This document shows positions 1-7,366 of a stretch of 11,026 nucleotides of DNA, piece by piece. The notes below the pieces were generated by a model. It was given only the letters and a program-made list of their open reading frames with translations. It searched no databases and was not told the DNA's origin. This DNA is from Euryarchaeota archaeon UBA259 (lineage in GTDB: Archaea > Thermoplasmatota > Poseidoniia > Poseidoniales > Poseidoniaceae). Position 1 is the first letter of the stretch, and each line of letters starts with the position of its first letter. The position numbers and the translations under genes were made by a program. The stretch is from NCBI GenBank assembly GCA_002506275.1, contig DAXG01000007.1, forward strand, positions 1 through 11,026. The letters are read 5' to 3'.

Positions 1-2418
1 GTTGATTTTACCGTAACAGGACTTCCGAACCTCAAAGTAACACAAACTGAACTTACCCCCTCATCAGGAATTTTTTCCGGTGACACAGTAACGCTTTCCT
101 CGCTTGTTCGTAATGTGGGCAGTGAGCCTGCAGTTGCAAGCACCCTCCACATCGACTTCCCTGGTGCGAGTGACCAAGAACTCGTTACTCCACCTCTCGC
201 TGCAGGAGCAACAGAATGGGTTAACACGACGTTCACAGCTCCAGAAAGTGGCTCCCACACCCTCTATGTGACACCAGATTACCAAGATGCAGTTCAGGAA
301 TCATCTGAGTTCAATAAAGTGGTCGAGGTACCGTTTACAGTCGATACACGAATGGATGTCTTCCATGTCGGAGAATTGGGCGTAGAAATTGCTGATGGTG
401 CTCTACAGGGCCCTTGGGTTGTGTCTGGGAAACTGGGTCGAACCAACGGAACTGGTGTATCTGAAGTGCCGATGTGGCTTCAAATTACTTCCGCAACCGG
501 GCAACTGGTCACCACTGCTCCATTCAGTGTATCGCTGAGCGGTACCGGGTATGCTGAATCCACATGGAGCCATTCCATTACGGCTGCTGAACTCGATGGA
601 TTGTCGGCCGGAACCCACACCATCACGGCCAAGATTGATCCGTTCTCGAATGCTGCATTCACACAGGAATCAACCGAGAACGATGAGGTATCCTCTACGC
701 TTTCCAAGTTCGAGGTTCCAGATGTTTTCGTTGATTCCAACGCTATTGCTTCTTCTCCATCGGTGAATTCTGGAGATTCAGTCGAATGGCGCGTTAGCAT
801 GATCAATACCGGCGACATCCGAGTTTCCGGCCGTTTGCATTACACGTGGGAAGGAACGACGGAAACTTCTCCAGTCATCTATCTTGATTCAGGTCAGGAT
901 TTCACATGGGTCATCGAATTAACAACTTCAATCGGTGCACATGAGGCTGACTTTGAAGCACAATGGGTCGCATCTGCCAACAGTTGGGATTCAAACCCCT
1001 TGAACAGCGTTGCAACAGGCATGGTCTCCGTTGAAGCAGAATTACGCCTTAATTGGGCTCTCGCAACACTCGAAGTGACCGATTCTGAAGGTTCAGCTTT
1101 TGCCCTCCCAATGACGCAAGGCGTTGAGTATTCTCTTAGCATAGATTTGACCAGCACAGCTACCGGTTCAATTGCTTACGATTGTGTTGATGGCAACGAT
1201 GAAATTCTCAGCACGATGAATGCTGAAGTGATGAACCTCGGAGATAAGGTCACCGTTGAGTGTGACTTTACGGCCGTTGCCCCATCAACCGTCGTTCGTT
1301 TGGTCCCCTCGGACCCCACCGTTTCCAACACCTTCACTCGAACTTTTTCCACGGTATTGAGTGGAGAAGACCTTGAGGACATGAATTCCAATTCAGAACT
1401 TGGGACATTCACTTTGATTGGTATCGTAGCCTTCATCTTGATTGCTATTCTTGCCATCTCAGTGTTCTTGACTCGGGAGTCTGAAGATGAAGTTGAGCGT
1501 GACATTTTCGAGTACTGTCCAGCATGCGACGGCGAACTTGAAGGTGACGAAGACCGATGTCCTCATTGTTCCTTCAACCTCAAAAAGGCAAGAAAACAAT
1601 TCCACGATTGCAACGAGTGCGGTGAGTCGATACCTGACTTGCTCGATAACTGCGTTTATTGTGGTGCAGAGCAAGATGTATCCTCTTACTTTGAGAAGCG
1701 CGAGCGAAAGGAACGGTCGGTCAAAGAAACGGTGGCTTTACCAGAGGAAATTGACGAAGATGCCATCGTGACTGGAACTGAGAACTTTGCACAAGCAGTC
1801 AAGGAGTTTGGATTTGATGAAGATCAACTCGAGGATGAATGGGATGAAAACATTGTTTCTGCTGAAGCTGAAGTTGAGGCAGCCTATGACCGTCGAAACG
1901 CTGAAGATCTTCTGCGTGAAGACATGACAGAAGAGGAATTGGAGGCCTATCAGAACACGGTCACTACAACCCTCAAGAGCATGAAAGACTTGACGGAAAG
2001 TACCAATGACATCGATGCGATTTTGGCTTCGAAGGGTGAACTAATTTCTCACAAAGACGATGGAAAAGACCTCTCTGCAAGCGATGCAGACATTCGAGGA
2101 CGCCTGTACGAGATTACCGGTGAAGACGGAATTATGCCAGGAGACAAGGTCAATGTTGGAATGCAACTTTCAGATTCAGCATTTGCTGGAAACGAAGTTT
2201 CTGAAACGACTTCCGACTTCACCGTTATCGACGACGAAAAGCCACTTTCTAAGATTGATGAATTAACGCCAAAGGCAGACAAGCCAGCACGCCGAAGAGG
2301 CGCTCGACGCAAGGCAGCTGAAGAGTCCAAATCTGATGTTGCTGAGTGCGGTGCGTGCGGTGCAGATCTGGCCGTGGAAGCAACAGAATGTGGAACCTGC
2401 GGTGCGAAGTTCGAGTGA
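1..2418 (+). CDS. CARDB-like repeat / single TM / zinc-ribbon membrane protein (5' partial)
   Basis: The reading frame is open from base 1, so the start lies outside the window; 805 residues are visible. Residues about 1-455 are Ser/Thr/Asn-rich beta-sandwich repeats. The first (about 8-112) has the CARDB pattern of a 'PNL' opening, a 'SGDTV' turn and 'VRNVG'. A second (about 117-242) and third (about 243-355) follow, then a more divergent unit. One hydrophobic helix spans residues 470-490. The inside part opens with two CxxC pairs (C506/C509, C520/C523) and two more (C537/C540, C551/C554), the pattern of a double zinc ribbon. Then comes a long acidic, probably coiled or disordered stretch, a basic patch ('RRRGARRKA') and a last zinc ribbon (C783/C786, C797/C800) at the C terminus. 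Topology is probably outside-N, inside-C. CARDB domains are generally adhesion or assembly modules. The partner and precise role are unknown. Confidence 0.5.
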   Translation, partial: VDFTVTGLPNLKVTQTELTPSSGIFSGDTVTLSSLVRNVGSEPAVASTLHIDFPGASDQELVTPPLAAGATEWVNTTFTAPESGSHTLYVTPDYQDAVQESSEFNKVVEVPFTVDTRMDVFHVGELGVEIADGALQGPWVVSGKLGRTNGTGVSEVPMWLQITSATGQLVTTAPFSVSLSGTGYAESTWSHSITAAELDGLSAGTHTITAKIDPFSNAAFTQESTENDEVSSTLSKFEVPDVFVDSNAIASSPSVNSGDSVEWRVSMINTGDIRVSGRLHYTWEGTTETSPVIYLDSGQDFTWVIELTTSIGAHEADFEAQWVASANSWDSNPLNSVATGMVSVEAELRLNWALATLEVTDSEGSAFALPMTQGVEYSLSIDLTSTATGSIAYDCVDGNDEILSTMNAEVMNLGDKVTVECDFTAVAPSTVVRLVPSDPTVSNTFTRTFSTVLSGEDLEDMNSNSELGTFTLIGIVAFILIAILAISVFLTRESEDEVERDIFEYCPACDGELEGDEDRCPHCSFNLKKARKQFHDCNECGESIPDLLDNCVYCGAEQDVSSYFEKRERKERSVKETVALPEEIDEDAIVTGTENFAQAVKEFGFDEDQLEDEWDENIVSAEAEVEAAYDRRNAEDLLREDMTEEELEAYQNTVTTTLKSMKDLTESTNDIDAILASKGELISHKDDGKDLSASDADIRGRLYEITGEDGIMPGDKVNVGMQLSDSAFAGNEVSETTSDFTVIDDEKPLSKIDELTPKADKPARRRGARRKAAEESKSDVAECGACGADLAVEATECGTCGAKFE

Positions 2419-2531
2419 TGTCCGTCGGCTTTCATAGGGTTCGTCATTGCAGGTGCTCGGCAACCGCAAGCGTCATTCGGACAAGGAGTGCTGCATCTCT
2501 CAGGTTTCAAACCCTCGTATCATTTCGGCAT

Positions 2532-2542
2532 TGTATTGATAT
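2532..2542 (+). promoter_or_regulatory. TATA-like box for the lipoprotein gene
   Basis: An AT-rich stretch, TGTATTGATAT, is centred about 29 bases before the ATG at 2566. Archaeal TATA boxes lie about 25 bases before the transcription start, so the mRNA would be leaderless or nearly so. That agrees with the absence of a Shine-Dalgarno sequence before this ATG. Inference from spacing only. Confidence 0.5.
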
Positions 2543-2565
2543 GTAGGGCGCACTTGGGCAAACCG

Positions 2566-3123
2566 ATGAAGAGCCGTTGGAGCATGCCTATTTTGTTGGC
2601 CATGACCATCGTTCTTGGTTCATCATCAGGATGTTTGGGACTTCTCCAATCAAGAGAGTTTTTGGAAAACGGGAGAGAGGCTCCGGAATTTAATACTGAA
2701 ACAACCAGTTACAAAGAAATCAAGGTATTCTATAACCTGTTTGAATGGGAAGGATACACCAACTCAACGTTCATCCCCATTGATGATTCCGTCAATGAAA
2801 TTTCAATTTACAGGAAGGTGCAAATAACCGGAACTGAAGACATTGGTTGTTTTGAGAGTTTCACCCGCTATGTCCGAGCAGAACTGTATACTCCATCCAA
2901 TACACTCGCTTGGTCCATCGATGTGTGCGAAGACCTCGGTGCATCGACTGACCCGCTTCTCATGGAAGAGGGCTCTACTACCTTTGAAAGCGGAAATTGG
3001 CGATTAGATATTAACGCACGAGGCGGAGGGTTGCAAAACACCGCTCTGCAAGACAATTTCGAAATTAATGTCATCGTCACGCGTACCTGTTTGACCTACC
3101 CATTGGAAGACGTTTGTGAATGA
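2566..3123 (+). CDS. Putative secreted lipoprotein, no recognised family
   Basis: 185 residues from the ATG at 2566. The N terminus is a classic export signal: positive 'MKSRW', a hydrophobic core (about residues 7-18), then 'SSSGC' with Cys23 as the likely lipidated or anchoring residue. An in-frame GTG at 2488 would put 26 extra, non-signal-like residues in front, so I prefer 2566. The mature part is acidic, rich in aromatic and Thr residues and looks mostly beta. It holds four cysteines (C95, C121, C175, C184), which could form two disulfides outside the cell. I recognise no family. It follows the zinc-ribbon membrane protein by 147 bases and converges on the Cas4-like gene with one base between stop codons, leaving no room for a separate terminator. 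Confidence 0.5.
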   Translation: MKSRWSMPILLAMTIVLGSSSGCLGLLQSREFLENGREAPEFNTETTSYKEIKVFYNLFEWEGYTNSTFIPIDDSVNEISIYRKVQITGTEDIGCFESFTRYVRAELYTPSNTLAWSIDVCEDLGASTDPLLMEEGSTTFESGNWRLDINARGGGLQNTALQDNFEINVIVTRTCLTYPLEDVCE

Positions 3124-3124
3124 G

Positions 3125-4303
3125 TCATACAAGGGAATCATCGCATGCGTATCGTCGAGAGCAATTTCTGCACTTCCCGGGCCGCTCATGATTTCGTACT
3201 GCTCCACCTTCAACCATAAGCCGCTGAATCTCAGATACCGCTTCACGAAGTTCCTTTTTGGCATTCACTGTCCAAGGAATCTGATGCAAGTTTTCGCTGC
3301 CGTACCGCAAAACGCCGTACGGTGAGCTTTTGCTCGTGCTTTTTTCCACCAAATGTAGGTATGCAAGCAACTGCATTCGGTGACTGGAATGTGGATTCTT
3401 AGGGACTTTACCGGTCTTCTGTTCGACTGGAATAAATTCACCGTCGACAATGACAATCTGATCGGGCCTGCCTCGCAACCCTAATTTTTCATCAATGAGG
3501 AGATTTGAGTCAACATCATTGTCGGAGTAGGCGATTTCAGCATCTGCCTCAATGTCAATGTCTTTCTTCATCGTTTGAAGGGCTGTGTCCGAAAGCAAAA
3601 CTCGCTGAAGTTGCCATGATGCTGCCAGCGTCCAAGTCATTGCAGTGATGAACAGAATAAACGTCGCTTGGTCTCTGTTGTCTGCAGCGGCAAGAGCGAT
3701 GGCATGAAGCCCTAGGACAATAGAACCGAACAGTAAACTCGCTTCGACTCTTCCTGCTTCAAACCATCCACCGATGAATCCTTTAGGTTCCCAGAATTGT
3801 TGCAGGTCATCACGTTCTTCCAGAAACTTCGTTTTCTGTCGAGGCACGGTTTCGTTGATACCAATCCATGAACGCCATGGGACCGAAATGGCAATCAGTC
3901 CAGCAATGAGGGTGGTAACGCTCCACAAGGCGAGGTATCGTGCCATGTAGAGTGGAGTGATCACATCGTCGATGTAATTGAACGCCACAGCATCAATCGA
4001 TAATGCAATGATTACGGAGAACCACCACGTCCAAATGGTGACAGAACGCCGCATTTGCGTTTGAACGGCTTGAAAGTCTTTCATTTGGGTGTGAATTTCA
4101 GCGTGTCTTTTGATTCCGGCGACGATGGCTTCACCCTGTCCAGAATTACCTTGTCGGGACAACGACCATGAAAGTGGACAGTATTCGTGGCGTTCTAAAT
4201 CACTGGCGCTCACCGGCAGAGCGACTCCTTCTGGGTTACGCCAAACTCCATCTTCGGAACGAGTTGCACTCAGTCCCTCGGTTTGCTCGTTACTCGCAGT
4301 CAT
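3125..4303 (-). CDS. Membrane-embedded Cas4/RecB-like PD-(D/E)XK nuclease with predicted Fe-S cluster
   Basis: 392 residues from the ATG at 4303, chosen because a purine-rich Shine-Dalgarno (4311-4320 on this strand) lies 7 bases upstream; an in-frame GTG at 4342 is also open. The Cas4/RecB motifs occur in order: 'YCPL' with C42, histidines H67/H71, 'GRPD' with D281, 'VEQK' with E294 and K296, and 'QLLAYLHLVE' with Q311. A C-terminal CxxC-x5-C set (C378, C381, C387) with C42 gives the four usual [4Fe-4S] ligands. The family normally has about 200 residues. Here about 165 extra residues sit between the histidine and the aspartate, with hydrophobic segments near 90-109, 121-141, 188-207 and 212-232. 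An even number of helices would leave both nuclease halves on the same, presumably cytoplasmic, side. Expected role: metal-dependent DNA cleavage at the membrane. No cas1, cas2 or array is nearby, so a CRISPR role is not supported. Confidence 0.5.
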   Translation of the reverse strand: MTASNEQTEGLSATRSEDGVWRNPEGVALPVSASDLERHEYCPLSWSLSRQGNSGQGEAIVAGIKRHAEIHTQMKDFQAVQTQMRRSVTIWTWWFSVIIALSIDAVAFNYIDDVITPLYMARYLALWSVTTLIAGLIAISVPWRSWIGINETVPRQKTKFLEERDDLQQFWEPKGFIGGWFEAGRVEASLLFGSIVLGLHAIALAAADNRDQATFILFITAMTWTLAASWQLQRVLLSDTALQTMKKDIDIEADAEIAYSDNDVDSNLLIDEKLGLRGRPDQIVIVDGEFIPVEQKTGKVPKNPHSSHRMQLLAYLHLVEKSTSKSSPYGVLRYGSENLHQIPWTVNAKKELREAVSEIQRLMVEGGAVRNHERPGKCRNCSRRYACDDSLV

Positions 4304-4461
4304 GTTCAAACCCCCTCTCCATGAACACTTTGGCTTTACCACTTGAGTTCTTCCTAGGCAATCCCGTCCAAATCAGACAAAGGTTGGGTACAATTTCATT
4401 CCGCGTCTCTACGAACCGCTTTAATATGGAGTCCAAGTCGGACGACTGCTGAGGAATGACC
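4304..4461. promoter_or_regulatory. Divergent intergenic region between the Cas4-like gene and rps2
   Basis: 158 bases separate the two divergent starts. The box TTTAATATG (4420-4428) on the plus strand sits about 25 bases before a likely start near 4450, giving rps2 a leader of roughly 10 bases. Its reverse complement, CATATTAAA, is also TATA-like but lies some 120 bases from the Cas4-like ATG. I see no strong nearer box for that gene. Confidence 0.5.
4451..4454 (+). promoter_or_regulatory. Shine-Dalgarno deciding the rps2 start
   Basis: GAGG lies 7 bases before the ATG at 4462 but only one base before the in-frame ATG at 4456. This spacing favours 4462 as the true start. Confidence 0.5.
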
Positions 4462-5070
4462 ATGTCCGAAGAATCGAACTTACTCTTGCCCTTCGAATCG
4501 TATGAAGAGAACGCAGTCAACATTGGTACTCAACAGAAGAGTGCAGACATGGCTCGTTTCATTGAACGCGTTCGTGAAGACGGATTGTATCTGCTTGACG
4601 TCAACATGACCGATTCACGAATTCGCTCCATCGCACAATTCCTCAACAAGTACGAGGCAGGACGAATCATGGTCGTCTCTGCTCGTCAATACGGCCAACG
4701 CCCTGCTCGTCTCTTCTCTGAAGCAATTGGAGCAAACTCTGCAGTAGGCCGTTTTATCCCCGGTTCCTTGACCAACCCGGTTCTCCGCTCATACGTTGAA
4801 CCTGATGTCCTTTTCGTGACCGACCCAGCGGCTGACCAACAAGCACTTCGTGAAGCAGTAAACTCTGGTTTGCCAATTGTCGGAATTGTTGATGCAAACA
4901 ACAACCTTCGAAACGTCGATGTCGCTCTACCAGCGAACAACAAAGGTCGTCGTTCTCTCGCATTCATTTACTGGCTCCTCGCTCGTGAAGTTCTCAAGGC
5001 TCGTGGTCAAATGACCGATGAAGACTGGGCTGCTTCTCAAGACTTGGAAGACTGGCAATCCACCTTCTGA
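4462..5070 (+). CDS. rps2: Small ribosomal subunit protein uS2 (archaeal type)
   Basis: 202 residues, close to the usual archaeal length of about 200-230. It is a structural protein of the 30S subunit. Diagnostic stretches are 'IGTQQKSADM' (about 21-30), 'GRFIPGSLTNP' (96-106), 'EPDVLFVTDPAADQQAL' (113-129), 'LPIVGIVDANN' and 'ALPANNKGRRSLAFIYWLLAREVL' (split: 'ALPANNKGRRS' 155-165, 'LAFIYWLLAREVL' 166-178). The last two are typical of archaeal and eukaryotic uS2/SA proteins rather than bacterial ones. The C terminus is short and acidic. In many archaea the gene sits with rpoN, rpoK, eno, uS9 and uL13; here it stands alone with its own promoter, between a divergent nuclease gene and a convergent dus gene. 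Identification is secure. Confidence 0.5.
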   Translation: MSEESNLLLPFESYEENAVNIGTQQKSADMARFIERVREDGLYLLDVNMTDSRIRSIAQFLNKYEAGRIMVVSARQYGQRPARLFSEAIGANSAVGRFIPGSLTNPVLRSYVEPDVLFVTDPAADQQALREAVNSGLPIVGIVDANNNLRNVDVALPANNKGRRSLAFIYWLLAREVLKARGQMTDEDWAASQDLEDWQSTF

Positions 5071-5108
5071 GTACTTCTTGACAACACTGCAGCAGCAGTT
5101 TCAAGCCT

Positions 5109-6137
5109 CTATACGTTTGATGCTAAGAACGTCGATATGGCGTCAGCGAATGCTTCCGGTGTTGGAGCACCATGCATTAAGTTTCTAATTTTCTTCGCAC
5201 CAGGTAGACCTTTGGTGAATGCTACAGCATGCCGTTGCATCCATCGAGGCTGTAAGCCCACGCTTTGATGGGAATAATCGATGTATTTGTCCCAGCACCA
5301 TTTGCGGGTAGCGAAAGCCCTCCCTACAGGAGAGCGTTCATACCATTCATCACCAAGTTCGTTGATCCACGGCAAATCCTCTTCTTTCATCCATCCAAGT
5401 CCTACTTTGATGTCGCCGAATATTGACGGTCGGCCGATGGCACCTCTGCCAATCATCAGTCCTGCAGCATGCGTTGTCTCAAGGCATAATCGAGCGCTCT
5501 CAGCATCGACAACGTCACCGTTGGCAATGACCGGTACTTCTACCGCCTCTACGATGCGTTTAATCTCACTCCAATCTGCCTCACCAGAATATCGCTGTCG
5601 AAGGGTACGTCCGTGAACGCAAAGGCGTGAAGTCCCGATGTTCTCAAGTTCTTTACAAATCTCCAAGGCGTTGTTTGCTCCTTGACCTGTACCCAGTCGC
5701 ATCTTTGCAGTGACGGGAATATCCACTCGTTGAATGATTCCATCGACCATCGAAACCAAGTTGTCCGGTTCACCCATCAATGCTGCACCTGCACAAATTT
5801 TGGTAACTTTTGGAGCAGGGCAACCAAAATTGAGATCGATAATGTCTGCGCTTGCTGAAAGCATTTCTGCAGCAGTGGCCATGTCTCCCGCATCACCTCC
5901 AAAAATTTGAGGGATAAATGGAACTTCTTTCTCATGCGATTCCATTTTCCTCCACGACATGGCTGCTTCCCGAGAAAGTGCGGTACTGTTGGTAAATTCA
6001 GTAATCGTGACATCAGCACCACAATCTTTGGCGAGTAATCGGAAGGGGAGGTCCGAAACTCCGGCCATCGGAGCGAGAAACAGAAGGCGGGATTCGCCTT
6101 CCCACGTCCCGGGTTTTGCACCGATATGTACGCTCAT
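5109..6137 (-). CDS. dus: tRNA-dihydrouridine synthase (DusB/NifR3-like)
   Basis: 342 residues, a normal Dus length. It is an FMN-dependent enzyme that reduces uridine to dihydrouridine in the tRNA D-loop or variable region using NAD(P)H. The TIM barrel motifs are complete: 'LAPMAGVSDLPFRLL' (21-35, FMN binding), 'DLNFGCPAPKV' with the catalytic cysteine C106, 'AGAALM' (116-121), 'TAKMRLG' with K140, 'VHGRT', 'PVIANGDV' and 'GLMIGRGAIGRP'. The C-terminal helical tRNA-binding domain ('RHAVAFTKGLPGAKKIR') is present. The ATG is preceded by AGGTGA (6142-6147, this strand) with 4 bases between, a good match to the archaeal anti-Shine-Dalgarno. It lies 37 bases after the wHTH gene on the same strand and may be co-transcribed with it. 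Which uridine it modifies cannot be read from sequence. Confidence 0.5.
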   Translation of the reverse strand: MSVHIGAKPGTWEGESRLLFLAPMAGVSDLPFRLLAKDCGADVTITEFTNSTALSREAAMSWRKMESHEKEVPFIPQIFGGDAGDMATAAEMLSASADIIDLNFGCPAPKVTKICAGAALMGEPDNLVSMVDGIIQRVDIPVTAKMRLGTGQGANNALEICKELENIGTSRLCVHGRTLRQRYSGEADWSEIKRIVEAVEVPVIANGDVVDAESARLCLETTHAAGLMIGRGAIGRPSIFGDIKVGLGWMKEEDLPWINELGDEWYERSPVGRAFATRKWCWDKYIDYSHQSVGLQPRWMQRHAVAFTKGLPGAKKIRNLMHGAPTPEAFADAISTFLASNV

Positions 6138-6174
6138 GTTCTCACCTTTCGACCCCTTTTCTTTGACTGGCCGT

Positions 6175-7287
6175 TTACTCAGGATGCATTTCCTGTTCGT
6201 ATAACTGAGCTACTCTCCTCATACGGCGTAGAATCTTATCGATACGAGCGGCGATTTCGCGATGAACCTCGGCGGATGAATATCCACACATTTGGTGGCC
6301 CAGAGGAAGTCTTCCTCCAAGTAAATTGAGCAGCAACATTTGTTCTTCTGATGAGTGGCCCTGCATGCTTTTTTCAACATCCTCAATTTTCAATTTTCCA
6401 GCCTTCATTTGCGAAAGGAGTGAGGATTGTTGCTTGGTGTTGAGGATACGCTGAAATCCACCTTTCTTGAGCATCCAATCTTCACCTCGACGCTGATGTT
6501 GTGCAGTCATTGCAGTCCACAAAGCGACGCTTAGTCGGTCAATGCGGGGCACTCTCTGGACCATTCCAGTGGTTCGAAAACGCTCAAGTATTCTCCCCAG
6601 TCGTGGTTTTTGGTCATCGAGTAACTCCTCAGCCTCATCGAGTGAAAGGGGCAAATCTCTGTTGAGTAAAATTTCAAACAATTGTACCGAGATCGACTCG
6701 GCATGTGCTTCTTTCCCTGGACGTTCTCCAAGCAGTCCGAAATCGCCCATCCATTGCGAAAGAGGGCTTTCTTGGCTGTCGGAAAACAGCGGTCGGTGAT
6801 CGACAATACCGATGGTTAGCGGAGGGGTTTCTGATGGAGTCGTCTTTGGTAAAGGCGACGGTTCGTTTCTGTTCCAATGCATATCAAGGAGCGCCATGCG
6901 TTGTTTGACGATGGTTTCACATTGGAGAGTAAAGAACTCAACAGCGTTCGTGAGAGAGCCCCCTCGGAGGTAGTAGCGCCGCCATCCTTTGCCTTCGTTT
7001 GAGAAACCGATGATACCAGCTTCGACCAAGCGGGTGAGATGGTGGTTTAGGGAGGCGGGGGTAAGTGCTAATTCCTCAGCGAGCATTTTTGCATCCCAAC
7101 TGATTTCGGGTTGTGCAAACAAGTATTCCTTCAACAGACGATGTACAGGTCCAGCCCTTCCGAAGTCTGCAGTCGCCTCACCACGCTTTCGAACAAGACA
7201 GAGCGTCTCGATGAACCATCCAACGAGGTTGTCTAAATCACGTTCACTCGCTGGCAACGAGATTTCCGATAATCGGACGCTAAACAT
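6175..7287 (-). CDS. Winged-helix DNA-binding protein, ArsR-like N-terminal domain, possible second wHTH
   Basis: 370 residues. Residues about 48-107 form a winged helix of the ArsR/GntR-like type: 'MLAEELALTPASLNHHLTRL' (68-87) is the helix-turn-helix, followed by 'VEAGIIGF' and a wing ending 'GWRRYYLRG'. After a Pro/Thr-rich linker (about 140-160), residues about 198-248 look like a second, weaker winged helix ('AEELLDDQKPRLGRILERF' then 'RTTGMVQRV'). The C-terminal third is helical, basic in places ('ILRRMRRVAQLYEQEM'), and could mediate dimerisation. There are no membrane segments and no obvious ligand domain. Its start is close to an inverted repeat (7295-7327) that could be its own operator. 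It is the first of two close minus-strand genes with dus. I know of no named orthologue; regulatory role inferred from the fold. Confidence 0.5.
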   Translation of the reverse strand: MFSVRLSEISLPASERDLDNLVGWFIETLCLVRKRGEATADFGRAGPVHRLLKEYLFAQPEISWDAKMLAEELALTPASLNHHLTRLVEAGIIGFSNEGKGWRRYYLRGGSLTNAVEFFTLQCETIVKQRMALLDMHWNRNEPSPLPKTTPSETPPLTIGIVDHRPLFSDSQESPLSQWMGDFGLLGERPGKEAHAESISVQLFEILLNRDLPLSLDEAEELLDDQKPRLGRILERFRTTGMVQRVPRIDRLSVALWTAMTAQHQRRGEDWMLKKGGFQRILNTKQQSSLLSQMKAGKLKIEDVEKSMQGHSSEEQMLLLNLLGGRLPLGHQMCGYSSAEVHREIAARIDKILRRMRRVAQLYEQEMHPE

Positions 7288-7294
7288 GACACTC

Positions 7295-7327
7295 AGCCTT
7301 CGTTTCTGTCGAAGGTCTTTGAAGGCT
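7295..7327. promoter_or_regulatory. Overlapping inverted repeats before the wHTH gene, possible operator
   Basis: CCTTCG (7297-7302) and CGAAGG (7310-7315) are perfect 6-base inverted arms. The wider pair AGCCTTC (7295-7301) and GAAGGCT (7321-7327) are perfect 7-base arms sharing the same left side. The block ends 8 bases before the ATG (7287, minus strand), between start codon and an AT-rich stretch (about 7332-7340). The position suits an operator or a leader hairpin. Function inferred. Confidence 0.5.
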
Positions 7328-7366
7328 GTGGATTATTTGTCTCTCAAGCGACGAAAAATAGAGCGC

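Noticed and set aside
2049..2510. Minus-strand open frame of 153 codons
   Set aside because: Antisense to the zinc-ribbon protein; the composition (Ser, Pro, Ala, Arg) is that of a complementary-strand shadow.
2488..2565. GTG start extending the lipoprotein by 26 residues
   Set aside because: The extension hides an otherwise textbook signal sequence starting at ATG 2566, where a TATA-like box is correctly spaced.
3125..4303. A CRISPR-Cas locus around the Cas4-like gene
   Set aside because: I find no repeat-spacer array and no cas1, cas2 or effector gene in the window; the neighbours are a lipoprotein and uS2.
4168..4452. Plus-strand open frame before rps2
   Set aside because: It overlaps the Cas4-like gene start and the divergent promoter, and the product resembles no protein family.
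5086..5099. Hairpin ACTGC-AGCA-GCAGT between the uS2 and dus stops as a terminator
   Set aside because: Arms are only 5 bases and no T-run follows on either strand; archaeal terminators depend on T-rich tracts.
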